The notes: generated by a model from the letters alone, not told the origin. A stretch of DNA of 44,685 nucleotides from an uncultured Candidatus Melainabacteria bacterium (GCA_949915775.1 CATLEG010000005.1:1-44685); one strand, 5' to 3'. Shown: positions 29,115 through 39,238, numbered from the stretch's first letter. Made by a program: numbers and translations.

Positions 29115-30563
29115 ATGAAAATATTATTTGCAGCAGCAGAAGTAGCACCGTTTTCTAAAGCAGGAGGATTGGCAGATGTTGTAGGAAGTTTGCCTAAACA
29201 TCTCGAAAAAGATGCAGAAATTGCAATCTTTACTCCGCTTCATGGACTTATTGATGTTAATAAATGGGGCATTAAAGAACTTGAAAATTCTGAAATGTGG
29301 CTTACTTTCGGCGGAATGGGACATAAATTCAGATTATTTATGTGTAAACTTCCCGGTACAAATATTAATGTATTTTTCGTACACAATGATTGGTATTTTT
29401 CTTGTTTTAAAGATGTTTATCCAAAATGGCTTGATACTAAGTATGAACATGAAAGATATATTGCATTCTCACTTGCTACAATGGAATATGCTAAACTTTT
29501 GAATTTCAAAGCTGATGTAATTCATGCAAACGATTGGCACACCGCAATGATTCCAGTTTATCTTCACAGTAATTACAGGTATGATGAATTCTGGCAGAAT
29601 ACTAAATCCGTTTTTGAAATCCACAATCTTGCATATCAGGGTATTTGGTTTGAAGATGTTTTAGATTTTGCAAATATGAGAAAAGATATTGTGTTCAATG
29701 AATGGGGAGTTGAACATTTTGGAAGAGTTAATTGGATGAAAGGGGCAATTAATTATTCTGATAAAATTATTGCTGTTTCTCCAAACTATGCAAGAGAAAT
29801 TTTAACCGGCGAATTTGGCGAAGGTATGGATTACACATTGAGAATGAACCAGCACAAACTTGTCGGAATATTAAACGGTATAGATTATGATGTATTTAAT
29901 CCAAAAACCGATAAAAATATAGAAAAAAATTATGATATTAAATCTTTAAAAAATAAAGAAATAAATAAAAAAGCATTATGTGAAAAATTTGGTCTGGAAT
30001 ACAATCCTGAAAGACCATTATATTCAATGGTATCAAGACTTGTCGGTCAAAAAGGTATTGATTTAATCAGACAGGTAGAAAACGAATTAAAAAATCTTGA
30101 TGCTGATTTTGTATTTTTAGGCAGCGGTGACAAAAATTATGAAAATCTTTTAATCTGGCTTTCAAACAATTCGTCTAATATTCGCGCCTATATTGGCTAC
30201 AAAGGTGATTTAGCTAATCAAATTTATGCAGGAAGTGATTTTTATCTTATGCCATCAAAATTTGAACCCTGCGGCTTGAGTCAATTAATTGCGATGAAAT
30301 ACGGTGTTTTACCTGTTGTAAGAGCAACCGGCGGACTTGAAGATACAGTTACCGGTTATCCCCTAAACGATTCTACAGGATTCAAATTCTGGGGCTATGA
30401 CGGTTGGCAGATGCTTGAAGCAATTAAATGTTCAATGAATGTTTACAAAGATAAATACACATTTAATGCTATGCAAAAAACAGCAATGGAAAGTGATTTC
30501 TCTTGGAAAAGAAGTTCTAAAGTTTATTTGGATTTATACAAAGAACTTGTGCTACGTGCGTAA
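29115..30563 (+). CDS. glgA: Glycogen synthase
   Basis: MKILFAAAEVAPFSKAGGLADVVGSLPKHL, VIHANDWHTAMIPVYL, PSKFEPCGLSQLIAMKYG. Confidence 0.95.
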   Translation: MKILFAAAEVAPFSKAGGLADVVGSLPKHLEKDAEIAIFTPLHGLIDVNKWGIKELENSEMWLTFGGMGHKFRLFMCKLPGTNINVFFVHNDWYFSCFKDVYPKWLDTKYEHERYIAFSLATMEYAKLLNFKADVIHANDWHTAMIPVYLHSNYRYDEFWQNTKSVFEIHNLAYQGIWFEDVLDFANMRKDIVFNEWGVEHFGRVNWMKGAINYSDKIIAVSPNYAREILTGEFGEGMDYTLRMNQHKLVGILNGIDYDVFNPKTDKNIEKNYDIKSLKNKEINKKALCEKFGLEYNPERPLYSMVSRLVGQKGIDLIRQVENELKNLDADFVFLGSGDKNYENLLIWLSNNSSNIRAYIGYKGDLANQIYAGSDFYLMPSKFEPCGLSQLIAMKYGVLPVVRATGGLEDTVTGYPLNDSTGFKFWGYDGWQMLEAIKCSMNVYKDKYTFNAMQKTAMESDFSWKRSSKVYLDLYKELVLRA

Positions 30564-30617
30564 AACATGTACCATTATCTTCTAAGTCTTTACCGATATT
30601 TCCCGGCAAGAAATAAT

Positions 30618-32114
30618 TTAACCAAGCAAACCTAAGCTGTTTAATTTTTCACTTATTTCATTCATTAAATTAACATCATCTGTGCGGCGAGCATGGTTTT
30701 GAGCTTTTGTTAAAAGACTTTTTGCTTTTGTAATATTGTTTAACTCAACCATAGTGTCTGCGGCTTTTTCATAATTTTGTGCTGTTTTTAACGGAGAATC
30801 TGCTTCCGTATAATGTTTTACGGCATTTGAATATGATTTTAATGCTTTTTGCGGTTCACCAAAAGCATTATAAGCATCCCCAAAACTTGAAGATACAAAA
30901 CCTTTAACTTTTGAATTGTCTGTTTGTTCAGCCAAATCATTTGCAACAGTATAATAATTTACAGCATCAAAATCAAATTGATCAGTAAAAATATTACCCA
31001 TTTTTGTTAATGAAGTTGATTGAGCAGCAAGATTTTCAGCAGCACCTGCATATGAAACTGAGTTAAAATAATGATCTAATGCCGGCTGAATTTGATTTAC
31101 ATCGTCATAAATCTGTGCCATAGAATAGTGTGCTTTTGTTTTTATATTGTTATCAGATGTATTTTGAATAGATTGATTATAGCTTTTTAATGCTTGCGCA
31201 AAATATGAATGATCATCATAAATTTTGCCAACTTCATAAAAGATTTTTGATTTTGTTTCGTTGTCACCAACTTCATTTGCCCGATTTAAAGCTTTTTCAA
31301 ATGCCGCAATTGCTTTTTCCGGTTCATTTGCATAAGCAAGTTTTTTTGATTGTATAAATAATGATTTTAATTCTTTGTCTTGAGGAATTAATGATACAAC
31401 TTTTGCATTTGTTTTAATTTCTTGTTCTACAGGTTCCGGAACTGTTTGAGCTACAACGGTTTTTTCTTCTGTTTTTGTTTGCTCTTGTGTGCTGCCTTCA
31501 GGAAATTTTACCAAAAATTGAGGATTAATTTCATTTTCATTATATTTAAAATCAATTTGCTGTAAGAATAATGCATCAACCCAGTTTTCAACAACTTTTG
31601 ATTCTTTATTTAAGGTTTGGGAAATATATGTATCAAGAATTGATGATGCATTTTTCAAATTTGATTTAACTAATTTAGGATTTGCATTTTCTTTAGTGAC
31701 CTGTTTTTCAACAAGAGAAAGATAACCTTCTACCTCTTCTTTCAGGTTTTCAGGTGTACCAATTGCAGCTGCCGTATTTCTAAAATCCTTCAAAATCTGA
31801 GCAATATTAATAACTGTGCTTCTTCCGGAAAGAGTTTTAGTAGGTTCTGCAACATTTTGAACAGGCTGGTTATTTTTTGCCTGAGCCTGAATTTGAGAAC
31901 GCATTTGACGCCAATCAACTTCTTGATTTTGTTGTTGATATGCTGGTGTATATGACGGTTTTTTCTGTTCAACGTATTGCAAACCTTTACTTTTAGAATT
32001 CTGATCAGACTGCTGTTCACGTTGAGCAGACGTGTTTTTCTCTTCATCTTGTTTTGATTTAACAAGATTACCGTTATTATTTAGATATGGACGTTGAAAA
32101 ATACCGTTTAACAC
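30618..32114 (-). CDS. TPR-repeat protein
   Basis: A-x-x-x-Y/F TPR-like periodicity in C-terminal half (EKAIAAFEKALNRANEVGD, AQALKSYNQSIQNT, QKALKSYSNAVKHY). Confidence 0.8.
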   Translation of the reverse strand: MLNGIFQRPYLNNNGNLVKSKQDEEKNTSAQREQQSDQNSKSKGLQYVEQKKPSYTPAYQQQNQEVDWRQMRSQIQAQAKNNQPVQNVAEPTKTLSGRSTVINIAQILKDFRNTAAAIGTPENLKEEVEGYLSLVEKQVTKENANPKLVKSNLKNASSILDTYISQTLNKESKVVENWVDALFLQQIDFKYNENEINPQFLVKFPEGSTQEQTKTEEKTVVAQTVPEPVEQEIKTNAKVVSLIPQDKELKSLFIQSKKLAYANEPEKAIAAFEKALNRANEVGDNETKSKIFYEVGKIYDDHSYFAQALKSYNQSIQNTSDNNIKTKAHYSMAQIYDDVNQIQPALDHYFNSVSYAGAAENLAAQSTSLTKMGNIFTDQFDFDAVNYYTVANDLAEQTDNSKVKGFVSSSFGDAYNAFGEPQKALKSYSNAVKHYTEADSPLKTAQNYEKAADTMVELNNITKAKSLLTKAQNHARRTDDVNLMNEISEKLNSLGLLG

Positions 32115-32358
32115 TATTCTACCCTCTGGTATAAATACTATATACCAAAACCCGTTTTACGTGCTCATACTTTCGTATGATATGTTTTTAATAAAATTTG
32201 AAAAAATGTCAATCTAAAAACCTTCGTGCTTGTCACAAATAAAAATAAATAATATAATATATACATGAATGAAAATCTAATATTTTTAAACGCTTATATA
32301 GTAAGACGTTTTGAATTAACAGGAATTTTACATACTTTACAAAACGAAAGGGAAAACA

Positions 32359-32496
32359 ATGGAAAATATTCTAAATACAATATGTAATATATGTATTTTT
32401 ATAATGTTTGGTTATTTCTTTTATGCTATATATCTTATGAATAAACAAGACCATGAAACCGGTTTTATAACAAAACAGCCTAAGAAACAAAAATAA
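32359..32496 (+). CDS. Small putative membrane protein, 45 aa (below ORF-track cut-off)
   Basis: AAAGGGAAAACA then ATG: MENILNTICNICIFIMFGYFFYAIYLMNKQDHETGFITKQPKKQK. Confidence 0.5.
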   Translation: MENILNTICNICIFIMFGYFFYAIYLMNKQDHETGFITKQPKKQK

Positions 32497-34122
32497 TTAT
32501 TGATGAAAATCTTTACCGCCAACAATTTTTAAGTGGCGGTTGTTGCCTTCTCCAATAGATTTGCTTTCTAAATTGTGCTGTTCAACAAGTTCGTGCTGTA
32601 ATTTTCTTATATGTTGATTTTGAGGCTGTAATTCTATTTGTCTTTCACCGGCAAGAATTTTATTTATTGCTGCTTTTGCCTCATCTAAAGCTCGTTCTGC
32701 ATCATCATAATAACCGCATAATGTTTCTGTAGTTTCTGTAATATCCAATGCTTCTTTCAAAACTTTTTGAATTTGTGCCATTGAATTTGTTTTTACATAG
32801 AAAATTTGCAATCTGTAATCATTTGCGGTACTAAGAACTTTTGCTCCGCCTTTTATAAAGTTTTTATGCGCAATTACAATATCTGCATCATCAAGATTTC
32901 GCGTAATTTCAGCATTCAAATCAAGCCGCTCTATTACTTTTTCAACAATAGTTCTTGATACTGCATATAAATAAATCTTTTTACAGCCTTTAATCGATTC
33001 AATATATTTTTCTCTTGAAAAACTAAATTTTAAACTATCAGTATTATGTTCAGGTTGAATTTTTTGTTCAAGTTTATTTATCTCTTGCGGAATATCAGCA
33101 AGTGACGGTTCTTCTTTTTGAGTTTGAGTAACTTGAGATTCTAAGGATTTATCAACTTTTCTAATTTCAGGTCTAATAGGCCAGCCGCGTAAGATATAAT
33201 CAACAGCCTCAGCAGTATCCTTATAAACAGCAAGTGTATTTCTGTCTAGAATTTCGATTACAACATCAAAAGTCGGTTGTTTTTCTCTTTCAAGAACTGT
33301 TTTTTGTGAGGCTCTTCGTTTAGCTTCATCATCGCCCAAAGTAACAGATTGAATTCCTCCGACCAAATCTGATAGAGTTGGGTTTTTAATCAAGTTTTCC
33401 AAACTATTACCATGGGCTGTTGCAATCAACATAACTCCGCGTTCTGCAATAGTACGTGCTGCCTGAGCTTCGGCTTCCGTACCTATTTCATCTACAACAA
33501 TAACCTCCGGAGTGTGATTTTCAACAGCCTCAATCATAATATCTTTTTGAAATTCCGGTTGAGTAACCTGCATACGTCTTGCATGACCGATTGCAGGATG
33601 AGGAGTGTCACCATCGCCCGCAATCTCATTAGAGGTATCAACAATAACAACACGTTTTCCGAGTTCATCCGCTACAAGTCTTGAAATTTCTCTTAATTTA
33701 GTAGTTTTTCCAACACCTGGACGACCCAAAAACAGAATACTTTTATTCATTAAGCAAATATCTTTGATACATGCAATAGTTCCTGTAACAACTCTACCAA
33801 TTCTACAAGTTAAACCGATTATTTTCCCCTGCCTGTTTCTTATGGCACTAATCCTGTGTAAAGTTCCCGGAATTCCAGAACGATTATCAGAAGTAAATTC
33901 TTGAAGCCTGCTTGTTATATGATTTATATCTTCATCAGTAACAAATTCTTCGCCAAGATAATCTATTTTGCCTCCGGCATGACGAATTTCAGGGGTTCGT
34001 CCGATGTCCAGTACAATCTCAATCACATCTTCCATTTTTTCATAAGATATGTACCTTTTGACCTTATCGGGTAAGACTTCAGTCAGCCTGTCTAAATCAT
34101 TGTGGAATTGTAAGTTGCTCAT
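32497..34122 (-). CDS. AAA ATPase with C-terminal R3H-like region (Ycf45 / SpoIIIAA-like)
   Basis: LFLGRPGVGKTTKLREISRLVADELGKRVVIVDTSNEIAGDGD, VIVVDEIGTEAEAQAARTIAERGVMLIATAHG. Confidence 0.88.
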   Translation of the reverse strand: MSNLQFHNDLDRLTEVLPDKVKRYISYEKMEDVIEIVLDIGRTPEIRHAGGKIDYLGEEFVTDEDINHITSRLQEFTSDNRSGIPGTLHRISAIRNRQGKIIGLTCRIGRVVTGTIACIKDICLMNKSILFLGRPGVGKTTKLREISRLVADELGKRVVIVDTSNEIAGDGDTPHPAIGHARRMQVTQPEFQKDIMIEAVENHTPEVIVVDEIGTEAEAQAARTIAERGVMLIATAHGNSLENLIKNPTLSDLVGGIQSVTLGDDEAKRRASQKTVLEREKQPTFDVVIEILDRNTLAVYKDTAEAVDYILRGWPIRPEIRKVDKSLESQVTQTQKEEPSLADIPQEINKLEQKIQPEHNTDSLKFSFSREKYIESIKGCKKIYLYAVSRTIVEKVIERLDLNAEITRNLDDADIVIAHKNFIKGGAKVLSTANDYRLQIFYVKTNSMAQIQKVLKEALDITETTETLCGYYDDAERALDEAKAAINKILAGERQIELQPQNQHIRKLQHELVEQHNLESKSIGEGNNRHLKIVGGKDFHQ

Positions 34123-34408
34123 TTTCTTTTCTGCCTTTATAACAATATATTTATCAGCGGAATTATTTTTACCTTACACTTATATTATACCACTTTTTTA
34201 AAATTTCTCATCAATCTAAAGTATTACAATGGTAGTAAATTTACATTACTTAATGTATTTTTTATTGGCTTGTTTAAGTTAGTATAAGTATATTTACTTT
34301 CGGGGTGTTTGTAGTATAATTATTACGAGAGGTATAATCCTCACCCGCCCTGCGGGCACCCTCTCATATAGCTAGAGGGAAGTATTATGTAATTAGAGGG
34401 ATAAATTT

Positions 34409-35362
34409 ATGAGTAAAAAAATAGCATTTCTTTTTCCGGGTCAAGGTTCTCAAGCTGTTGGAATGGGAAAAGATTTATATGACAATTTCGAATCTGCAAA
34501 AAATGTTTTTGATACAGCAGATAAAGTTTTAGGAAAAAGTATTACAACATTATGTTTTGAAGGCCCTGAAGATGCCCTCAAGCAAACTGTTAACACACAA
34601 CCTTCAATTGTTACAATGTCAATTGCAACAATGGAAACTTTAAAATCTGAATTTGATATTAAAGCCGATTATGTTGCCGGTCACTCTCTTGGTGAATATT
34701 GTGCTATGTATGCAGCAGGCGTAATGAGTTTGGAAAATACTTTAAAAGCAATCCAAAAACGTGCAGACTTGATGTCAGAAACCAAAGGTGGTGCTATGGC
34801 AGCGGTTTTGAATGCATCAGAAGATGTTTTGAAAGCAGGTCTTGCAGAAGGCTCAAAAGTTGGATATGTTGACGTTGCAAACTACAATTCACCTGCTCAA
34901 GTTGTTATTACAGGTGATGAAAATGCTGTTAAAGCAGCATCTGATTATATGCTTGCAAACGGCGTTAGACGTGTTGTACCTCTTGCAGTTTCTGGGGCAT
35001 TCCATTCTAAATTCATGGAAAATGCAGGTAAAGAATTTGAAAAATTTGTATCAGATTTAGAAATAAATAACGCTTCAATACCTGTTATCACAAATGTTGA
35101 TGCAACAGAAACTACTGATAGTGAAGATTTTAGAGTAAAAATGCCGAAACAAATTTATTCATCAGTATACTGGACTCAAACAATTGAAAAAATGGTTGAA
35201 AACGGTGTAGAAATCTTTATCGAAATCGGACCAGGCAAAGTTCTTGCAGGTTTGAATAAAAAAATTGCACCTGAAACTAAAGTTTTCAATATATTTGATA
35301 AAGTATCTTTAGATACAACTATTGATTCTTTAAAAGAAGAATTAATGTGTGGTATAAATTAA
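34409..35362 (+). CDS. fabD: Malonyl-CoA:ACP transacylase
   Basis: FLFPGQGSQAVGMGKDLYD, VAGHSLGEYCAMYAAGVMS. Confidence 0.95.
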   Translation: MSKKIAFLFPGQGSQAVGMGKDLYDNFESAKNVFDTADKVLGKSITTLCFEGPEDALKQTVNTQPSIVTMSIATMETLKSEFDIKADYVAGHSLGEYCAMYAAGVMSLENTLKAIQKRADLMSETKGGAMAAVLNASEDVLKAGLAEGSKVGYVDVANYNSPAQVVITGDENAVKAASDYMLANGVRRVVPLAVSGAFHSKFMENAGKEFEKFVSDLEINNASIPVITNVDATETTDSEDFRVKMPKQIYSSVYWTQTIEKMVENGVEIFIEIGPGKVLAGLNKKIAPETKVFNIFDKVSLDTTIDSLKEELMCGIN

Positions 35363-35469
35363 TTAGCAACATGCGCCGCAGTTGTATCGGTAGGTTGGAC
35401 ATACTCAACAGAATAATAAGGATAAGTAGGTCGGGATTACTATCCTGACAAAAATAAGGAGAAAGATTA

Positions 35470-36201
35470 ATGACAGACAGAAAAATTGCTTTAATTACAG
35501 GCGGATCTCGCGGTATCGGTTTAGCTTGTGCGTTGGAACTTGCTAAAGCAGGATGCGATATTATTATCAACGACATTTGCGATGCAGAAAAAGCGCAGCC
35601 GGCTTTAGATGAAATTAAAGCTTGCGGTGTTAACGCTTATTTCTACAGCTTTGACGTATCAAATTATGATGCTGTAAAAGAAAATGTTGATAAAATGATT
35701 GCAGATCATGGAAAAATTGACATCTTATTGAATAATGCAGGTATTACAAGAGACGGCTTATTCTTAAGAATGGATATGAACCAGTGGGAAAGCGTTATTA
35801 AAGTTAATTTGACATCTGCTTTTTGTGTAACTAATGCAGTTGTTAAATATATGATGAAAGCTCGTCAAGGTTCAATTATTAATATGTCAAGTATTGTAGG
35901 ACGTCATGGTAATGCTGGTCAAGCAAACTATTCAGCATCAAAAGCAGGTCTAATCGGTTTAACTCAAACTCTTGCAAAAGAATTCGGTTCAAGAAATATC
36001 AGAGTAAATGCTGTTTGCCCAGGCTTTATTCAAACAGCTATGACTGCTGAATTGCCTAACATTGATGAATACTTGAAAGCTATTCCGATGAAACGTTTAG
36101 GTACACCTGAAGACATCGCTAAAGTTGTTAAATTTTTAGCTTTGGATACAGATTATGTAACAGGCCAAGCAATTGAAGTAGCAGGCGGTTTAATGATATA
36201 A
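35470..36201 (+). CDS. fabG: 3-oxoacyl-ACP reductase
   Basis: ALITGGSRGIGLACALELAKAG, LLNNAGITRDG, QANYSASKAGLIGLTQTLAKE. Confidence 0.95.
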   Translation: MTDRKIALITGGSRGIGLACALELAKAGCDIIINDICDAEKAQPALDEIKACGVNAYFYSFDVSNYDAVKENVDKMIADHGKIDILLNNAGITRDGLFLRMDMNQWESVIKVNLTSAFCVTNAVVKYMMKARQGSIINMSSIVGRHGNAGQANYSASKAGLIGLTQTLAKEFGSRNIRVNAVCPGFIQTAMTAELPNIDEYLKAIPMKRLGTPEDIAKVVKFLALDTDYVTGQAIEVAGGLMI

Positions 36202-36279
36202 TGCGAGGCGCAGTTCATTCTCCGCACTTGAAAAAATTCAACCAATGTTAGGACGATCTTTGTTAATCTGCTTACAGGG

Positions 36280-36308
36280 TTGAAAAACAAAAACAAATAT
36301 GTTATAAT
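36280..36308 (+). promoter_or_regulatory. Sigma70-type promoter of ncRNA copy 1
   Basis: TTGAAA-17 bp-TATAAT, extended -10 TGTTATAAT. Confidence 0.8.
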
Positions 36309-36313
36309 AAAAC

Positions 36314-36532
36314 CACAGGGTGGCACCTTGAGAAAGTGCCGGAACTCTTAGAAGCTTGAACGGTTCTTACTTAACGTGAGAGCCGTTTTTTAATATAAAT
36401 AAAATCATAAAGATTAGTAGTAAACTAATATTGAATTTATCCATATCAGCCCCCTTTCTAGTCGGGAACCAACCCGAAGCTTGAATTTTGTTGTTAGCAG
36501 TTCCTTTTCGAAAGAGTTTCTTTTACCCTGTG
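36314..36532 (+). ncRNA. Putative structured RNA, copy 1
   Basis: Closing helix CACAGGGT/ACCCTGTG; GGCAC..GTGCC hairpin; GGAACTCTT/AAGAGTTTC helix; AACGGTTCTTAC/GTGAGAGCCGTT hairpin; TCGGG/CCCGA hairpin. Confidence 0.7.
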
Positions 36533-36550
36533 TAATCTATTATATAACAC

Positions 36551-36579
36551 TTGAAAAACAAAAACAAATATGTTATAAT
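36551..36579 (+). promoter_or_regulatory. Sigma70-type promoter of ncRNA copy 2
   Basis: TTGAAA-17 bp-TATAAT, same spacer as copy 1. Confidence 0.8.
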
Positions 36580-36583
36580 AAAA

Positions 36584-36808
36584 ACACAGGGTGGCACCTT
36601 GAGAAAGTGCCGGGAACTCTGTAGAGATTGAAAACAGTTCTTACTTAATGTAAGGGCTGTTTTTTATTATGAATATAATCAAAAAAATCATTATTAATGT
36701 TAAATTGATATCTTTCTTATTACCCTCCTTCCTTCGGAACTAACGACCGAGATTGAAAATAACTGTTGTGTCGAAGTTTCTAAGAAAAGAGTTCCTTTTA
36801 CCCTGTGT
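36584..36808 (+). ncRNA. Putative structured RNA, copy 2
   Basis: Same helices: ACACAGGGT/ACCCTGTGT; GGAACTCT/AGAGTTCC; AACAGTTCTTAC/GTAAGGGCTGTT. Confidence 0.7.
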
Positions 36809-36925
36809 TATTTAGTTTTCAATATAATGAAGTCATTACGAGGGAGGTAAGAGTTTACCGACCGAAGTAATCCAGATAATGAATTATTTGAATTGCCGCG
36901 TTGCATTGCTCCTCGCAATGACGTA

Positions 36926-37144
36926 TTACAAATCGACTTTTGAAACGTCTGTCAGGGTTGCAAAATCCATGTCAAGTGCTTTAGCAATCTTTTCTAAAGT
37001 GTCTAATGTTGGTGAAACTTGTCCTGTCTCAATTTTCCAAATAGTATTTTTATCAACACCAGCCAAATTTGCTAATTCTAACTGTGATAAATCTCTTTTA
37101 TTCCGTTCTAGTTTTATTTTTTTAGAAATTTTTTTACTTATCAT
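36926..37144 (-). CDS. XRE-family HTH regulator
   Basis: RDLSQLELANLAGVDKNTIWKIETGQVSPTLDTLEKIAKALDMD; internal ATG 37144 preferred. Confidence 0.88.
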   Translation of the reverse strand: MISKKISKKIKLERNKRDLSQLELANLAGVDKNTIWKIETGQVSPTLDTLEKIAKALDMDFATLTDVSKVDL

Positions 37145-37246
37145 ATTTAATTCAACTTTTATAACATTATAATAAGATATTGACTTATTGTAGACAACTA
37201 TATATAATATGATTATACCTGAATATAATAAGATAAGGAGAAAAAT

Positions 37247-37567
37247 ATGTTTAGTAGAAATAGTTGTAAAGAACAATTTTATAAGAATTTACCATTATAC
37301 TTTAAAGACAATTTTGAGGGTAAATTTGTACATGAGGCAGTTTATAAAACATTTAAAAAAGAAGTATTTTTATTAACACAAACATATGTAAGGTTTGGAA
37401 TGTTACTTACAGCTCTTGTTGCAATCAAGGAACAAAAAAGTGAAAATTTATCATTAGTTTTATCAAATTTACTTGATGAATACATTAAACGTGTAGATGT
37501 TATTTGTAAACAATTAAACAGCATACTTGAACCGATAGCCAACGAATTAAATGTAACAATTTCTTAA
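37247..37567 (+). CDS. Hypothetical helical protein, divergent from the XRE gene
   Basis: AAGGAG RBS; 106 aa. Confidence 0.7.
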   Translation: MFSRNSCKEQFYKNLPLYFKDNFEGKFVHEAVYKTFKKEVFLLTQTYVRFGMLLTALVAIKEQKSENLSLVLSNLLDEYIKRVDVICKQLNSILEPIANELNVTIS

Positions 37568-37645
37568 ATGAGTTGCAAATTTATCTTGAATTAGTATAAT
37601 GTTATTGAAAACTAGTAATTACAATTAAACTATGAGGAAAAAAAG

Positions 37646-37876
37646 ATGAGTACATTAGAAAAAGTAAGAAAAGTTGTTGTAGACCAATTAAGTGTTGATG
37701 AAGCTTTAGTTACTCCAGAAGCTAGCTTTACAGCTGATTTGGGTGCAGATTCTTTAGATACAGTTGAATTAGTTATGGCTTTCGAAGAAGAATTTGGTTG
37801 CGAAATCCCTGATGAAGAAGCTGAAAAAATTCAAACTGTTCAAGATGCAGTTAACTACATTGATTCACACAAATAA
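37646..37876 (+). CDS. acpP: Acyl carrier protein
   Basis: [45 protein letters not shown]. Confidence 0.96.
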   Translation: MSTLEKVRKVVVDQLSVDEALVTPEASFTADLGADSLDTVELVMAFEEEFGCEIPDEEAEKIQTVQDAVNYIDSHK

Positions 37877-37925
37877 GTGCTACATAGTCCTTCAGTAGGG
37901 CGGTCGCAAAGTGAATAAAAATTAT

Positions 37926-37967
37926 TGCGAGGGTGAAAATTGAATATTCAGTTTTACCCTCGTATTT
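37926..37967 (+). terminator. Long hairpin between acpP and fabF (attenuator or terminator)
   Basis: CGAGGGTGAAAATTGAATATTCAGTTTTACCCTCG. Confidence 0.6.
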
Positions 37968-37987
37968 ATTAAAAGGATAGTAAAGAG

Positions 37988-39238
37988 ATGACTAAAAGAA
38001 GAGTAGTAATAACAGGACTTGGAGCCGTTTCACCATTTGGCGTAGGGGTTGATAAATTTTGGAATAGTCTTGTTGAAGGTAAAAGCGGCATAAGCACTTC
38101 TGAGCTTATCGATATTGACAAACATGTTGTTAAAATCTCAGGTGAAGTGAAAAACTTTAATCCTGAAGAATATTTAGATCCTAAAGAAGCTAAAAAAATG
38201 GATAGATTTATCCAATTCGCTATGATTGCTGCTGATGAAGCTGTTAAAGATGCGAAATTGGAAGAAGTAAATGATGTTGACCCTTATAAAATCGGGGTTA
38301 TGGTTAGTGCTGCAGCCGGCGGTTTCAGAACTTTCGAAGATAACCACATTAGAATTCTTGAAAAAGGACCAAACAAATGTTCTCCATTTACAATCCCAAT
38401 GATGATTGTAAATATGGCATCAGGCAGAATTTCTATGAAATACGGTTTTAAAGGTATTAATAAAGTTGTAGTTTCAGCTTGTGCAACAGGAACTCATACA
38501 GTTGGTGATGCTTTCCGTTCTATTCAGTACGGAGATGCCGATATTATTGTTGCCGGCGGATGTGAAGCAACTATTTGTGATGTAGGTATAGGCGCTTTCT
38601 CTAGTGCAAGAACACTTTCTAAACGTAATGATGAACCGACAAAAGCCTCTCGTCCTTGGGATGTTGACAGAGACGGTTTTGTTATGTCAGAAGGTGCCGG
38701 CGTTCTTATTTTAGAAGAATACGAACATGCGAAAAAACGCGGTGCTAAAATTTATGCAGAAGTTGTAGGTTACGGTCAAACAGGTGATGCTTATGATGTT
38801 GTAGCTCCAGATCCTGAAGGACAGGGAGCCGTTCATGCTATGAAATTCGCTCTTGAAGATGCCGGTATGAAACCTCAAGATATTCAATATATCAACGCAC
38901 ATGGAACAAGTACAGGTTTAGGCGATATTGCTGAATCTAAGGCTATTGAAAGCTTATTCGGAAGTAAAGATGAAAATAAAAATCTTCTTGTTAGCTCAAC
39001 AAAATCAATGCATGGCCACCTTCTTGGTGCTACAGGTGCTGTTGAAGCTATTGCCTGCGTAAAAACAATTACAGAACATATTGTTCCTCCAACTATTAAT
39101 CTTGATAATCAGGATGAAAAAGTTGGAAATCTTGATTATGTTCCGCATAAAGCAAGAAAAGCTGACATTGATGCTGCTTTGTCAAATTCTTTCGGATTTG
39201 GCGGTCAAAATGCATCTCTTATTATTAAAAAAGTTTAA
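37988..39238 (+). CDS. fabF: 3-oxoacyl-ACP synthase II
   Basis: VVITGLGAVSPFGVGVDKFW, VVSACATGTHTVGDAFR, NAHGTSTGLGD, SNSFGFGGQNASLI. Confidence 0.96.
   Translation: MTKRRVVITGLGAVSPFGVGVDKFWNSLVEGKSGISTSELIDIDKHVVKISGEVKNFNPEEYLDPKEAKKMDRFIQFAMIAADEAVKDAKLEEVNDVDPYKIGVMVSAAAGGFRTFEDNHIRILEKGPNKCSPFTIPMMIVNMASGRISMKYGFKGINKVVVSACATGTHTVGDAFRSIQYGDADIIVAGGCEATICDVGIGAFSSARTLSKRNDEPTKASRPWDVDRDGFVMSEGAGVLILEEYEHAKKRGAKIYAEVVGYGQTGDAYDVVAPDPEGQGAVHAMKFALEDAGMKPQDIQYINAHGTSTGLGDIAESKAIESLFGSKDENKNLLVSSTKSMHGHLLGATGAVEAIACVKTITEHIVPPTINLDNQDEKVGNLDYVPHKARKADIDAALSNSFGFGGQNASLIIKKV

Noticed and set aside
36314-36400. T-box riboswitch (contains AGGGTGGCACC)
   Set aside because: The motif lies at the RNA 5' end right after a promoter, with no upstream specifier stem and no aminoacyl-tRNA-related gene downstream; likely coincidence.
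36280-36808. Retron or CRISPR-type RNA
   Set aside because: No reverse transcriptase, Cas gene or regularly spaced repeat array in the window; only two long units.
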